Assembly: GCA_017553625.1 (NCBI GenBank)
Contig: JAFZKP010000012.1
Location: 1 to 45,843, forward strand
Direction of reading: 5' to 3'
DNA length: 45,843 bases
Source of the DNA: Bacteroidales bacterium
GTDB lineage: Bacteria; Bacteroidota; Bacteroidia; Bacteroidales; F082
A program made the position numbers and the translations under genes. Below are positions 24,621 to 34,735 of the stretch, piece after piece. How positions within the stretch are numbered: position 1 is the first letter of the stretch; every line of letters begins with the position of its first letter. The notes beneath the pieces were generated by a model that did no database searches, was not told where the DNA came from, and saw nothing but the letters and a program-made list of their open reading frames with translations.

Positions 24621-25324
24621 TTTGTCACTATCGTTCCAATGTTCTCACCGTTGAGCACTTTTGTGAGGTTGCCTTTGGTGTTCATGTCGAACACGAGCAT
24701 TGGCATGTTGTTTTCCTTGCACATTGTGAATGCGGTGAGGTCCATCACCTTGAGGTTTTTGTTGTATGCCTCGTCGTAAGTGATTGACTCGTATTTTGTT
24801 GCTGTAGGGTCTTTCTCCGGGTCAGCGGTGTAGATACCGTCGACGCGTGTGCCTTTGAGGATGATGTCAGCCTTGATTTCGACGGCGCGCAGTGCCGAGC
24901 CGGTGTCTGTTGTGAAGAACGGGTTGCCGGTGCCGCCGCCGATGACGACGACGTAACCGTCTTCAAGGAGTTTTATCGCCTTGGCGCTGCTCATCGAGTC
25001 GGCGATACGGTCGATGTAAAGTCCCGACAACAAAGCGGCTTTCACGCCTTTTGACTGCAATGTAGACTGGATTGCCATGCTGTTGATGACAGTAGCGAGC
25101 ATGCCCATGTAATCGCCTTGGATGCGGTCCATGCCTTTGCTGGCACCTTGAAGACCGCGGAAGATGTTGCCGCCACCTATCACGATAGCGATTTGCGCAC
25201 CCGCCTTCACTGCCGCTGCAATCTCTTCCGCATAATCGTTAAGTCTTTCAGGATCAATACCATATTGTTGATTTCCCATTAAAGCTTCACCACTGAGCTT
25301 AAGTAATACTCTTTTGTATTTCAT
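24617..25324 (-). CDS. pyrH: UMP kinase
   Basis: Phosphorylates UMP to UDP in pyrimidine synthesis; hexameric and GTP-regulated in most bacteria. The 235-residue protein carries KLSGEALMG (phosphate-binding, residues 9-17), the IVIGGGNIFRG loop, MGMLATVINSMAIQSTLQ, the GGTGNPFFTTDTGSALRAVE catalytic/UMP-binding region and the ADPEKDPTATKYESITYDEAY segment. Complete and typical. It lies 29 bases downstream of the second patatin gene; the GT-C gene overlaps its end by 4 bases and frr follows, giving pyrH-GT39-frr in place of the common pyrH-frr. Confidence 0.96.
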   Translation of the reverse strand: MKYKRVLLKLSGEALMGNQQYGIDPERLNDYAEEIAAAVKAGAQIAIVIGGGNIFRGLQGASKGMDRIQGDYMGMLATVINSMAIQSTLQSKGVKAALLSGLYIDRIADSMSSAKAIKLLEDGYVVVIGGGTGNPFFTTDTGSALRAVEIKADIILKGTRVDGIYTADPEKDPTATKYESITYDEAYNKNLKVMDLTAFTMCKENNMPMLVFDMNTKGNLTKVLNGENIGTIVTK

Positions 25325-25353
25325 ATTTTTTTAATTTATTGTTATTCAATTAT

Positions 25354-27606
25354 TTAGAACCAATATCCAAAATTGATGAATCCTACTGCCGACGAGTTGA
25401 TATTCGAACCCATCAAACTGATTTCAACAGGTCCGATGACGGTGTCGGCGCCAAGCGACAAGCCACAGCCCATGACAAAATTGTTGGAATCAAACCACGA
25501 GTCGTAAGTGTCGTTCATATAACCGTAATCGATATGCAGCGTGCTGTACAGCGACTTGTAGAAATTCCACTGCCAGGCGATTTTATTCACTGCGATATGG
25601 TCGACCATTCTATCAATGAAATTAAGTCCCGTGAAAGCGAGAATGTTGTCGAAATATTTCATGTGCGACTGTCCGCCAACAAAGAACTGATAGAACAGCG
25701 GCGTTTCAGCCTCGCCTATCTTCATGCCTCCTTCAAGTTCAAATTTTATTGCGTTTTTCGAGCCAATCGGTATGGTTTTCAAAATGTCGACGTGAGCTAT
25801 AAATGAGCTTTGGATTCCATGGTTGCTCAGACCTGACATCGTGACATTGTCGGCAGCACCTTCAAAAAACACCATTTTTCCCAACATGTCGACACTCCAG
25901 CCTCGGCGCGCGAAAGTAGGAGCGTCAAGATTTTCATAATGATAGTTGAGATACATGTACGAATAAAGGTTGTAATTACTTGAAATTCCATTACTTCCGA
26001 CAAAATCCTTCATGTGTACCAAATCACCCACAGCACCGAAACGAATCTGGTTCTTCAGATTCGGCACCAGCGTCATGTACAAATCGAGTTTGTTGTCCTG
26101 AATACTGTATGAATTGGTGATCTGACTGTCATCATACTGGCGCATCGTGAGAGAATAAACGCTGAAATCGACACCAAACCTGAACATCTTGCGATGATGT
26201 TTGTTGAATTTCACTTTCAGATACGGATTTTCAGCGATATTCAGGTCGAAACTCAAAGTCGAGCGGTTGATGTTCTTGAACACGTTTTTAATGGTCATAT
26301 TGACAAGCGCTCCGATGCCGTAGTTGTTGTCGTAATGGATTGCCACCGCCAGCGACATATCCTCAATCTCTTCGCAATGAAGCTTGAAGACACATCCGTC
26401 GCCTTTCTTTTCAATATTATACCACAGGTTTTCATAATATTCTGAGGCTCTTAGTTTTATAATCACATCCTCGATCTGGTCGATGGACATTTTTTTCGGA
26501 AAACTGCTTCCGAACTCCCTGACAACCACATCTTTATGGTTATCAGACACGCCTTCAACCTGTATTGATAAAATATTCAAGGAGTCGACAGGCTGAACGT
26601 GCGGACGTTTCACCTCAAAAGACTTGAACTTATGCAAAGAATCGGCAAGTTTTTTAAACTCAGGCATAAACCTGTCAGCCGCTTCCTGTCCGAATTGGAT
26701 TATCGAGTCGAAATCGTTGAACGACAGCATGTTGCGTCCGTGCAAGTCGGGTTTTATGTAAATGTTGCAATGTTTGCGCGCGTACATGCTCTCCTCCAGC
26801 GACGACAGGTTCATGAGGCTTATCAGCAGTTCAAACGAGTTGTCGATTTTCGACGCTGGTATCGATTCGTCTTCAAGGTCAATACCTATAATGATATCAA
26901 CGCCGCGTTCTTTCATGTTTCTGACCGGAAAGTTGTTAACCATTCCGCCGTCAATGAGAAGCTTTCCGTCAAGCGAGACAGGACGGAAAAGAAACGGAAT
27001 CGACATACTTGCTCTTACTGAACGCGCAAGGTTTCCTTTCGTCATCTCATACTGGCGCGCATGTTCCACATCGGTGGCGATGCAGTAAAATGGCACCGGT
27101 AGCTTCCTGTAATCGCGAGTCATGTCGGCAGGAAGCATAAGCCGCGACAGCAACATGTTGACGTACACGCCGTCAACAAGCGACGACTTCACCTTTATCT
27201 TGCCATTTGAAATTGGAAACGTGGCAAGGTATTTCCTGGTTTCTATCTTTTTGTCAATAGGGATAAACTCTGTAGGAATCTTGTCGTAAATTATTGAGTT
27301 CCAATCCTGTTTGCGCACCAGCTCCTCAATGACATCCGGATCGTAACCCACAGCGTACAGCGACCCGATGATGGAGCCTATGCTCGTTCCGCCGATATAG
27401 TCAACAGGGATTCCCGCCTCGTCGATGGCTTTCAAAATCCTAATCTGCGCAAAGCCCTTGGCACCGCCTCCGCAAAGCACCACACCCACCTTCGGACGTT
27501 TCGCACCAGCATTCTTAACTGACTGTGCCTCAACATTTCCAATAGAGAACACGCTGATTAGAAACGTCAGCACAATCATTTTGAAATTCATCTCTATCTT
27601 TTTCAT
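25354..27606 (-). CDS. Patatin-like phospholipase with C-terminal outer-membrane barrel (paralogue 2)
   Basis: A 750-residue protein with a signal peptide (through SIGNVEAQ), a patatin domain at about 38-240 and a long beta-rich C-terminal part. The patatin Ser/Asp dyad is intact: oxyanion loop CGGGAKGFAQ, nucleophile Ser75 in GGTSIGS and Asp219 in LLIDGGMVNNFP. After it come a POTRA-like stretch (SIQVEGVSDNHKDVVVREFG) and barrel strands ending in GFINFGYWF. Patatin-POTRA-barrel is the layout of type Vd (PlpD) autotransporters, so the lipase may sit at the cell surface or in the periplasmic mouth. The start is ATG 27606; the TTG at 27612 is in frame but inferior. It lies 10 bases behind its paralogue. 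Confidence 0.88.
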   Translation of the reverse strand: MKKIEMNFKMIVLTFLISVFSIGNVEAQSVKNAGAKRPKVGVVLCGGGAKGFAQIRILKAIDEAGIPVDYIGGTSIGSIIGSLYAVGYDPDVIEELVRKQDWNSIIYDKIPTEFIPIDKKIETRKYLATFPISNGKIKVKSSLVDGVYVNMLLSRLMLPADMTRDYRKLPVPFYCIATDVEHARQYEMTKGNLARSVRASMSIPFLFRPVSLDGKLLIDGGMVNNFPVRNMKERGVDIIIGIDLEDESIPASKIDNSFELLISLMNLSSLEESMYARKHCNIYIKPDLHGRNMLSFNDFDSIIQFGQEAADRFMPEFKKLADSLHKFKSFEVKRPHVQPVDSLNILSIQVEGVSDNHKDVVVREFGSSFPKKMSIDQIEDVIIKLRASEYYENLWYNIEKKGDGCVFKLHCEEIEDMSLAVAIHYDNNYGIGALVNMTIKNVFKNINRSTLSFDLNIAENPYLKVKFNKHHRKMFRFGVDFSVYSLTMRQYDDSQITNSYSIQDNKLDLYMTLVPNLKNQIRFGAVGDLVHMKDFVGSNGISSNYNLYSYMYLNYHYENLDAPTFARRGWSVDMLGKMVFFEGAADNVTMSGLSNHGIQSSFIAHVDILKTIPIGSKNAIKFELEGGMKIGEAETPLFYQFFVGGQSHMKYFDNILAFTGLNFIDRMVDHIAVNKIAWQWNFYKSLYSTLHIDYGYMNDTYDSWFDSNNFVMGCGLSLGADTVIGPVEISLMGSNINSSAVGFINFGYWF

Positions 27607-27616
27607 AATCAATTAT

Positions 27617-29959
27617 TTAAAACCAATATCCGACATTAACAAAAAGACTCCATTTATCAATAATATTCGATTTTGACAATTCGATTTCTATTGGACCGAA
27701 TAATGTCTTATAACCGAGAGTCAAACCTGCACCCATGACAAAATTCTTAGGAATGAACCATGTGTCAAGCCGTGTTGAAGTCGACTCATAGAAATCGTAT
27801 AAAAATTCTAAAAGCTTCAACAAATCCTCTTCCGACGGATTATTCATATCAATAGCATCCAACTGCATACTCTTTTCCATTATCGGCATGTAGTTTTTCA
27901 TGTAACCTGCATCACAGCTGGCTATCGCATAGAAATTTTTATAGAAATTCCACTGCCACGCCACTTTTGCGTAAGCCGCAAATTCCGTGTAAACCGACAC
28001 AAACGGCAAGCCCGTGAAACTCATGATGTTATCCATGTAAAACATCTTCGACTGACCGCCAATAAAGAACAAGTCGTCATCAAAAAGCAATATCTTTTCA
28101 CCAAGACGGGTAGCTCCGGAAGCACCCAATCTGAATGCGTGACGTTGTCCTATAGGAAATGACTTCCTGAAATCAGCCTGCAAACTGTACATAGGTCTGC
28201 TATCGGCGTCCTTAAACACTCCGTCGTACAAGATACATTTAGCTACCATATTGATATTCCATCCCTTACGCGGAAAATCAGTCTGATCCTCGTTATTGAA
28301 GAAATAATGCAAATAGGCTTTCGGATTGAATTGATGCTGGTCTAATCTGCTTTCTTCATTCTTGTTATTTCCATTATACTGCAAATCCTGCGCCAATGAA
28401 TAGTTCGTTCTAAACCCTATTTTAACCGCTTGAGTCACCGACGGAGCTACCTGGAAATACAAATCAAAAGCATTATACTGCAATCTTACCGAATGTTGGA
28501 TTCCGCCGTTCTGATTGAACATATTTGCCTTCAGGTTCATAGCCTTGACCTCTGCCGTTCCGCTCAGCATCCTTGTGTAACGATGTGTGATGCCCGCCCT
28601 GAAATACGGATTGTCGGCTATATTCAAATCCACATTATATGTAAAATGCTTGGTGCGGGCGTTCATATTCAGTAACATACCAATACCGTAATTGTTGTCG
28701 TAATGCCCTGCGACGGAAAAATTGAGCGAAGTCCTGTTTTTACAGTGCAGTCTGATGATATTTCCTTCCGGTGAATCTATCAATTCATACCATACGTTGG
28801 AATAATAGCCTTGTGAATAAATCTTCACGATAATCGTCTCGATATCTTCGATAGGAAACTTATGCGGAAACTCGTCACCGAACTCCGATTTGAGCAGCTC
28901 GGCATTGTAATCGTCAAGACCTTCGACCTCCACTCCTGCAATTGTCACACTGTCAACAGGCTGAGTATGATGACGTTCCACCTCAAACGGCGCGATGGAC
29001 TGAAGCGAGTCTGCAAGACGTTTTAATTCCGGGAATTTCTCACGAGCTCCATCCTCCCCGCATTTTATTATCGGGCTGAAGTCGTTGAACGACATCATGT
29101 TAGCCTTGCCGATATCAGGTCTTATCAAGATATTGCACTCCTTGCGCGCCTTGTTGCTCTCGTCCTGCGACACGACGGAAATCAGTCGCTCGAGAACTTT
29201 CAAAGAGTTGTCAAGAACCTCGGGGTCGGATTTCACGATTTCCAAATCGACGCCGATGATGATGTCAGCACCTTTTTCGCGCACGTTTCTCACTGGGAAG
29301 TTGTTGGTGAGACCGCCGTCGCAAAGCAGATGTCCGTTGTAATCAACAGGTTCGAAAAGAAACGGTATCGACATGGAAGAGCGTATCGACTGCGCCAACG
29401 AACCGCTCGTAAATTCTATAGGGTCGGCGGTAATCATATCGGTCCCGATACACAGGAACGGCACTGGAAGTTTGCTGAAGTCGCGTTCTTTATAGGCTGG
29501 CATCATCAGTCGTGTGAGCAGCATGTTGACGTACATGCCGTCGACAATCGACCTTTTAATCTTAAACTTGCCGTCCTTATAAGGCAACGAAATCAGATAA
29601 TGACGTTCGTTGATTCGTTTCTCGAGAGGGATGAACTTTCGCGGAATCTGGTCTTTAATAATCAAGTCCCAGTTCTGCTCAGTGCAAAGCTTCTGCATCA
29701 TGTCGGGGTCGTAACCAACAGCATAGAGTCCTCCTATGATGGAGCCCATGCTCGTTCCCGCGATGTAATCGATTGGGATGCCCGCCTCCTCTATCACTCT
29801 CAACGCCCCGATGTGCGCGAAGCCCTTGGCACCGCCGCCGCTCAATACAACTCCGACTTTGGGACGATTAGAAACATGTTTTATCGTATCGACAGATGCT
29901 TGTGATGATGCTGTTAACGACATCACAAACAAACTTATCAATATGACAAACCGTTTCAT
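27617..29959 (-). CDS. Patatin-like phospholipase with C-terminal outer-membrane barrel (paralogue 1)
   Basis: A 780-residue paralogue of the next gene. Signal peptide MKRFVILISLFVMSLTASSQ, patatin domain at about 33-240 with GGGAKGFAH (41-49), nucleophile Ser70 in AGTSMGS and Asp214 in LLCDGGLTNNFP, a POTRA-like part (TIAGVEVEGLDDYNAELLKSEFG divided around residue 330), then a barrel with alternating strands and the closing SLFVNVGYWF. Near the C-terminus it carries an extra acidic loop (about 710-750) that the second copy lacks. Substrate is unknown; patatins of this type hydrolyse phospholipids. It lies 50 bases after secA with a palindromic element in between. Confidence 0.88.
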   Translation of the reverse strand: MKRFVILISLFVMSLTASSQASVDTIKHVSNRPKVGVVLSGGGAKGFAHIGALRVIEEAGIPIDYIAGTSMGSIIGGLYAVGYDPDMMQKLCTEQNWDLIIKDQIPRKFIPLEKRINERHYLISLPYKDGKFKIKRSIVDGMYVNMLLTRLMMPAYKERDFSKLPVPFLCIGTDMITADPIEFTSGSLAQSIRSSMSIPFLFEPVDYNGHLLCDGGLTNNFPVRNVREKGADIIIGVDLEIVKSDPEVLDNSLKVLERLISVVSQDESNKARKECNILIRPDIGKANMMSFNDFSPIIKCGEDGAREKFPELKRLADSLQSIAPFEVERHHTQPVDSVTIAGVEVEGLDDYNAELLKSEFGDEFPHKFPIEDIETIIVKIYSQGYYSNVWYELIDSPEGNIIRLHCKNRTSLNFSVAGHYDNNYGIGMLLNMNARTKHFTYNVDLNIADNPYFRAGITHRYTRMLSGTAEVKAMNLKANMFNQNGGIQHSVRLQYNAFDLYFQVAPSVTQAVKIGFRTNYSLAQDLQYNGNNKNEESRLDQHQFNPKAYLHYFFNNEDQTDFPRKGWNINMVAKCILYDGVFKDADSRPMYSLQADFRKSFPIGQRHAFRLGASGATRLGEKILLFDDDLFFIGGQSKMFYMDNIMSFTGLPFVSVYTEFAAYAKVAWQWNFYKNFYAIASCDAGYMKNYMPIMEKSMQLDAIDMNNPSEEDLLKLLEFLYDFYESTSTRLDTWFIPKNFVMGAGLTLGYKTLFGPIEIELSKSNIIDKWSLFVNVGYWF

Positions 29960-29975
29960 TTTTTACTTTATGCTA

Positions 29976-30002
29976 CCTGTACGGACAAGGCTGCCTTGTC
30001 CC
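29976..30002. repeat. 27-base palindromic element, copy 2
   Basis: The minus-strand reading GGGACAAGGCAGCCTTGTCC then GTACAGG matches copy 1 (16101-16127) at 25 of 27 positions, including six bases beyond the palindrome. It fills most of the secA-patatin gap and could form an 8-10 bp hairpin in the transcript. Confidence 0.7.
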
Positions 30003-30009
30003 CACGTGA

Positions 30010-33000
30010 TTATTCTAATCTCCCGTGGCAATTCTTGTATTTCTTGCCTGAACCGCACGGACAAGGGTCGTTTCTTCCCACCTTCTTCTCCACGTGGATA
30101 GGCTGTGTCACCTGGTTTTCCTGAGTGTTACTGTTAGCCTGCGAAAGCATGTCGGTACGCTGCTCCTTGATCTTGCTCCTGTCGATAGGCTTTGCATGAT
30201 GTTCGCGCACCTTGCTCGGATCTTGCGGCGGCAGGTCTGACTTCATCAGGAACGAAATGACCTCGCGGTTAATCTTCAAAACCATTTCCTTGAAAAGGTT
30301 GAACGACTCAAACTTATATATCAGCAACGGGTCTTTCTGTTCATACTGTGCGTTTTGCACCGACTGTTTCAAGTCGTCGAGTTCGCGCAGATGCTCTTTC
30401 CAGGCGTCGTCAATCATGCCAAGAGTGATGCTCTTCTCAAGCGACAGCGAAATCTCACGCGCACCGTTCTGAACAGCTTTCTCGATATTCACCACCACGT
30501 TGATGCCTTTCTTGCCGTCAGTAAACGGGATGATGATATTCTTGTAACCTGGCTGTGTATCGTAGATGTGCTTGATGAGCGGCAACGTCTTCTCGCCCAC
30601 CAGCTGCGTCTTCTTGTTGTACGACTCGACAGCCTTTTCAAACAGCTTGTCGGCGAGATCATCAAGCTTGCTGTGTTTGAATTCATCCTCATCAAACGGT
30701 GGTTCGACACCCATGTTTGAAAGCACGTCAAGTTTGAGACCTTCATAGTCGTCGTTGGCTTTGCACTGCTCAATTAGCGACTCGCCGAGGTCGTACATCA
30801 TGTTGTTTATGTCAATCTGCAGACGTTCACCGAACAAGGCGTGGCGGCGTTTCTCATAAATCGCCTCACGTTGCAAGTTCATCACATCGTCGTATTCCAA
30901 CAGATGCTTACGCACTCCGAAATGGTTCTCCTCTACCTTTTTCTGTGCCTTTTCTATCTGCTTGGTAATCATCGGATGTTGAATCACCTCGCCTTCCTTC
31001 ATGCCGAGACGGTCCATCAGCGGAGCGATACGCTCGGAACCGAACATACGCATGAGGTTGTCTTCCAACGACACGAAAAACTGTGAGCTTCCCGGGTCAC
31101 CCTGACGGCCGGCACGACCGCGCAACTGACGGTCGACACGACGCGACTCATGACGCTCTGTGCCTATGATGGCGAGACCGCCCGCCTCTTTCACGCCAGG
31201 TCCCAACTTGATATCGGTACCACGACCTGCCATGTTGGTGGCGATGGTGACAGTGCCGGCATAACCTGCATCTTTCACAATCTGAGCCTCCTTGAAGTGC
31301 AGCTTCGCGTTCAAAACATTGTGCTTGATATTCTTACGCGTCAGCATCCTGCTCAGCAACTCCGAAATCTCAACCGAAGTGGTACCCACCAAAACAGGTC
31401 TGCCTTCATTAACGAGCTCCTCGATATTTTCGATGACGGCATTGTACTTCTCGCGTTTTGTCTTGTAAATCAAATCCTCGCGGTCGTCACGCGCAATAGG
31501 TTTGTTGGTCGGAATCACAACAACATCAAGTTTGTAGATATCATCAAACTCTTTCGCCTCGTCGATAGCAGTACCTGTCATACCGGCGAGTTTGTGATAC
31601 ATACGGAAGTAGTTCTGCAAAGTGATGGTGGCGTAAGTCTGCGTCGCGGCTTCAACGTCAACATTTTCCTTCGCCTCCACTGCCTGATGCAATCCGTCAG
31701 ACCAACGACGGCCTTCCATGATACGACCTGTCTGCTCGTCAACAATCTTCACTTTGTTGTCGATGATGACGTAGTCGACATCTTTTTCAAACAAAGTATA
31801 AGCCTTCAACAGCTGCTGCACAGTGTGCAGACGCTCCGATTTTTCAGAAAACACACGCAAAAGCTCAGATTTCTTATGAACCTTCTCGTCATCGCTGAGA
31901 TTCGACTTCTCAATGTCGGCGATTTCCGAACCGACATCAGGGATGATGAAGAACGAAGGGTCGTTGTATGCCTTTGCAAGCTGTTCATTACCTTTGTCGG
32001 TAAGAACCACGGTGTTCAGTTTCTCATCAATCACGAAATATAGCTCGTCATCGATGATGTGCATGTTTTTACTCTGCTCCTGCATGTAGAAGCCCTCTGT
32101 CTTAAGCAACAGCGACTTCATTCCCTCTTCAGAAAGGAATTTAATGAGAGCGTTGTTCTTCGGCAGTCCGTGGAATGCGCGGAAGAGCTGGTCGGCGCCA
32201 TGTGACTTCTCCTCTTCGGTGGCATTAGGATTCGTGAGAATCTTCTTTGCTTCCGCAAGACATTGTGTCACAAGGCGTTTCTGAGCCTCATAAAGATTCA
32301 CAACGTCAGGTTTCAGCTGGTTGAACTCCTGGTCGTCGCCTCGTGGCGTAGGTCCGCTGATTATAAGAGGTGTACGCGCGTCGTCAATCAAAACGGAGTC
32401 GACCTCGTCGACGATGGCGTAATGATGCTTGCGTTGAACGAGTTCCTCAGGGTTGCCCGCCATGTTGTCACGAAGGTAGTCGAAACCGAACTCGTTGTTG
32501 GTTCCGTAAGTGATGTCCGAGTTGTAAGCGGCGCGTCTCTCTGGGCTGTTCGGTTGGTGTTTGTCGATGCAGTCGCATGTCAGTCCCAGGAAATTGTAAA
32601 GTGTGCCCATCCACTCGGAGTCACGCTTTGCCAAGTAATCGTTGACGGTCACGACATGCACGCCGCGTCCTGCGAGAGCGTTGAGGTAAACAGGCAGGGT
32701 CGCGACCAAAGTCTTACCTTCACCAGTAGCCATCTCCGCAATCTTACCCTGATGCAGCACGATGCCGCCGATAATCTGCACGTCGTAATGCACCATGTCC
32801 CATTTCACCATGTTGCCGCCCGCCATCCAGCTGTTGTTGTAGTAAACCTTGTCGCCTTCAATGTTGATGTGGTCGTATTTAGCGGCAAGTTCGCGGTCCA
32901 AATCAGTGGCAGTAGCCTCCAACACTTCATTATCCTTAAACCGTTTAGCCGCTTCTTTCATCACGGCGAAAGCCTCAGGCATGATTTCGTTCAATGCCTC

Positions 33001-33300
33001 CTCAATCTTGTCAAGAACCAGTTTTTCAAGCTTGTCGACCTGACCGTAGACCTCGTTTTTCTCCTCAAGATCCATGTCAGGATTGTTCTCCACACTCGCC
33101 TTCAGTTCCGCGATTTTCGCTTCCTCATCAGCTATTTTGTTCTGGATGTATTCCTTGAATTCCAACGTCTTATGACGAAGACTGTCAATGTCAAGTTCCT
33201 TGATTTTCTCGTATGCGTCAAGCGTTTTCTGCAACAACGGTCTCAATGCCTTGTTGTCATGCTCTGATTTATTTCCAAAAAGTCTTGCTAAAAAGCCCAT
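30010..33300 (-). CDS. secA: Preprotein translocase ATPase SecA
   Basis: Motor ATPase that pushes unfolded preproteins through SecYEG. At 1096 residues it is about 200 longer than E. coli SecA, which is usual in Bacteroidetes: a charged insert is visible at about 50-105 and another at about 330-470. Walker A MATGEGKT is near 190-197, the DEAD-like motif is [19 protein letters not shown], helicase motifs [10 protein letters not shown] and [23 protein letters not shown] are intact, and the C-terminal zinc finger ([17 protein letters not shown]) that contacts SecB and lipids is complete. It opens a long minus-strand run with the two patatin genes, pyrH, the GT-C gene and frr behind it. A TATTTTTGC box lies 57 bases upstream. 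Confidence 0.97.
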   Translation of the reverse strand: MGFLARLFGNKSEHDNKALRPLLQKTLDAYEKIKELDIDSLRHKTLEFKEYIQNKIADEEAKIAELKASVENNPDMDLEEKNEVYGQVDKLEKLVLDKIEEALNEIMPEAFAVMKEAAKRFKDNEVLEATATDLDRELAAKYDHINIEGDKVYYNNSWMAGGNMVKWDMVHYDVQIIGGIVLHQGKIAEMATGEGKTLVATLPVYLNALAGRGVHVVTVNDYLAKRDSEWMGTLYNFLGLTCDCIDKHQPNSPERRAAYNSDITYGTNNEFGFDYLRDNMAGNPEELVQRKHHYAIVDEVDSVLIDDARTPLIISGPTPRGDDQEFNQLKPDVVNLYEAQKRLVTQCLAEAKKILTNPNATEEEKSHGADQLFRAFHGLPKNNALIKFLSEEGMKSLLLKTEGFYMQEQSKNMHIIDDELYFVIDEKLNTVVLTDKGNEQLAKAYNDPSFFIIPDVGSEIADIEKSNLSDDEKVHKKSELLRVFSEKSERLHTVQQLLKAYTLFEKDVDYVIIDNKVKIVDEQTGRIMEGRRWSDGLHQAVEAKENVDVEAATQTYATITLQNYFRMYHKLAGMTGTAIDEAKEFDDIYKLDVVVIPTNKPIARDDREDLIYKTKREKYNAVIENIEELVNEGRPVLVGTTSVEISELLSRMLTRKNIKHNVLNAKLHFKEAQIVKDAGYAGTVTIATNMAGRGTDIKLGPGVKEAGGLAIIGTERHESRRVDRQLRGRAGRQGDPGSSQFFVSLEDNLMRMFGSERIAPLMDRLGMKEGEVIQHPMITKQIEKAQKKVEENHFGVRKHLLEYDDVMNLQREAIYEKRRHALFGERLQIDINNMMYDLGESLIEQCKANDDYEGLKLDVLSNMGVEPPFDEDEFKHSKLDDLADKLFEKAVESYNKKTQLVGEKTLPLIKHIYDTQPGYKNIIIPFTDGKKGINVVVNIEKAVQNGAREISLSLEKSITLGMIDDAWKEHLRELDDLKQSVQNAQYEQKDPLLIYKFESFNLFKEMVLKINREVISFLMKSDLPPQDPSKVREHHAKPIDRSKIKEQRTDMLSQANSNTQENQVTQPIHVEKKVGRNDPCPCGSGKKYKNCHGRLE

Positions 33301-33356
33301 GTTTTTATGTATTTGTCAATAATTATTTTAAAAATTTGTCTCTATCAAAAATTATG

Positions 33357-33364
33357 CAAAAATA
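33357..33364 (-). promoter_or_regulatory. -7 box of secA
   Basis: Read on the minus strand: TATTTTTG followed by C, a perfect -7 consensus, giving a leader of about 50 bases before the secA ATG at 33300. No TTG at the right spacing upstream. The remaining gap 33301-33373 is AT-rich with no other signal. Confidence 0.42.
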
Positions 33365-33373
33365 AGAAATTTA

Positions 33374-34735
33374 TTAATATTTACTAATTCTTCTGACATG
33401 AAAATCGAGATATTGTTCAGGCGAAGGCGCAGGTGCCATCCCAATCTTGTTTTTTCTCTTCAAAATGACATACGCCGGATAGGTTTTCACATGGTAATCC
33501 TCAAGCAAAAGCATATTGTTCCCAAGGTTCAGAAGAGTCCACTTATATCCTTGTTTGTCAAAGAGTTGCACATAGTCTTCAAACGCTTCGGAAGATGCTA
33601 TCGTGACCACCTGAATGGTGTCGTTCCATCGGTTTTGAAGTTCATTTAAAACACCGAACTCGCGGTCAATCATCGGCGACACCCTGTTGACGAACTGCAA
33701 AAGCACCATATCATTCTGATAATCAGTGAGTTTTACCGTCTTTCCATCCTTATCTTTCAGCGAAAACTGCGGAGCGTCGGAATCATACGACAAATCCAGA
33801 AGTTTATTCACCATATTTGATGCCACCTCTCTGTTTTTCAAATACTTGGAAGTGTTTTTTATGATATTCAAATATTCGATAATCTTATTTTTATCAACAA
33901 AATTCTCATAGTAAAATCTCCGCAATTCAATTATCGTGACAAGTTCAGCCTCCTGTCTGTTTCGTGACAAAAAGTCATTTTTACAGACATAAGCCATAAA
34001 ACTGTCATATCCTTCATAAAACTTGTTTTTCAGTTCATACTGAACGTATTCCCGTGTGTTGAAATAGCTCTTGAACAACTCCAAAAATACGTTCATATAT
34101 GAGGTTTGCAGATACAGAACCTTTTGATTATCAAAATATTCGTCAATGGTTTTCTTTTTGTTAAAAGTCATAAGAACCGATGCCTTGCGATACTTCACAT
34201 AGTCTTTCACATAGTCATGTTCCGCTTTCCTGAACCTTCTTTCCAGCTGATTGTCAAGGGTGTCGAGAAGATACACTTTTCTACCTTTGTAAATCTGGTT
34301 GAAATTCTCATAGAGAAAATCGTCGACGTGAGCCTGTGCGGTGACGTATTGCGAATACAGACCTCCGTCATCGGCTTTGTTTATCTTCAAAACCGGATGT
34401 TCTTTTTCAAAAAAAGAAGCGTCTTCCTTGAGTTCCGGAATAACAATTTCCACATCATACTTGCCATCGGGACTCAAAATCAAGTCCACACGTTCAAGAT
34501 TTACGGCAATCTGCGCCGGAGTAATATCCTTAACATGAGCCGCAAGCGAAAATTTTCCATCCTTATCTGATTGAATCTCAGCAAGTTTCACCTGTTCATT
34601 GGTAAGCATGTCGCTATATGCGAAAAGTCTTATCAAAGCATTCGGCCTGTTAGCAGTCCCCGAAACGGACACATTTTGTCCGGACACAAGAATCGGGCAA
34701 AGCGCAAGCAGTAATAGGAATACCTTATTTTTCAT
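33374..34735 (-). CDS. Secreted thioredoxin-fold protein lacking the CxxC active site
   Basis: A 453-residue periplasmic-type protein. Signal peptide MKNKVFLLLLALCPILVSGQ, an N-terminal beta domain (NVSVSGTANRPNALIRLF onward), a long helical middle and a TlpA/AhpC-like thioredoxin fold from about 320 (APQFSLKDKDGKTVKLTDYQN). Where TlpA proteins have WCxxC, this one has FVNRVSPMIDREF (about 345-357), with no cysteine, while the cis-proline strand (KTYPAYVILK) is kept. So it should not be a thiol oxidoreductase; a chaperone or binding role is possible. Start ATG 34735 is chosen over an in-frame TTG at 34759; it overlaps the coaD end by 11 bases, so both are one transcript. Confidence 0.78.
   Translation of the reverse strand: MKNKVFLLLLALCPILVSGQNVSVSGTANRPNALIRLFAYSDMLTNEQVKLAEIQSDKDGKFSLAAHVKDITPAQIAVNLERVDLILSPDGKYDVEIVIPELKEDASFFEKEHPVLKINKADDGGLYSQYVTAQAHVDDFLYENFNQIYKGRKVYLLDTLDNQLERRFRKAEHDYVKDYVKYRKASVLMTFNKKKTIDEYFDNQKVLYLQTSYMNVFLELFKSYFNTREYVQYELKNKFYEGYDSFMAYVCKNDFLSRNRQEAELVTIIELRRFYYENFVDKNKIIEYLNIIKNTSKYLKNREVASNMVNKLLDLSYDSDAPQFSLKDKDGKTVKLTDYQNDMVLLQFVNRVSPMIDREFGVLNELQNRWNDTIQVVTIASSEAFEDYVQLFDKQGYKWTLLNLGNNMLLLEDYHVKTYPAYVILKRKNKIGMAPAPSPEQYLDFHVRRISKY

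Noticed and set aside
31150-33267. Long plus-strand open frames (297 and 334 codons) opposite secA
   Set aside because: They lie entirely antisense to a highly conserved gene, have no recognisable domain and read as low-complexity His/Val/Phe-rich shadow frames.
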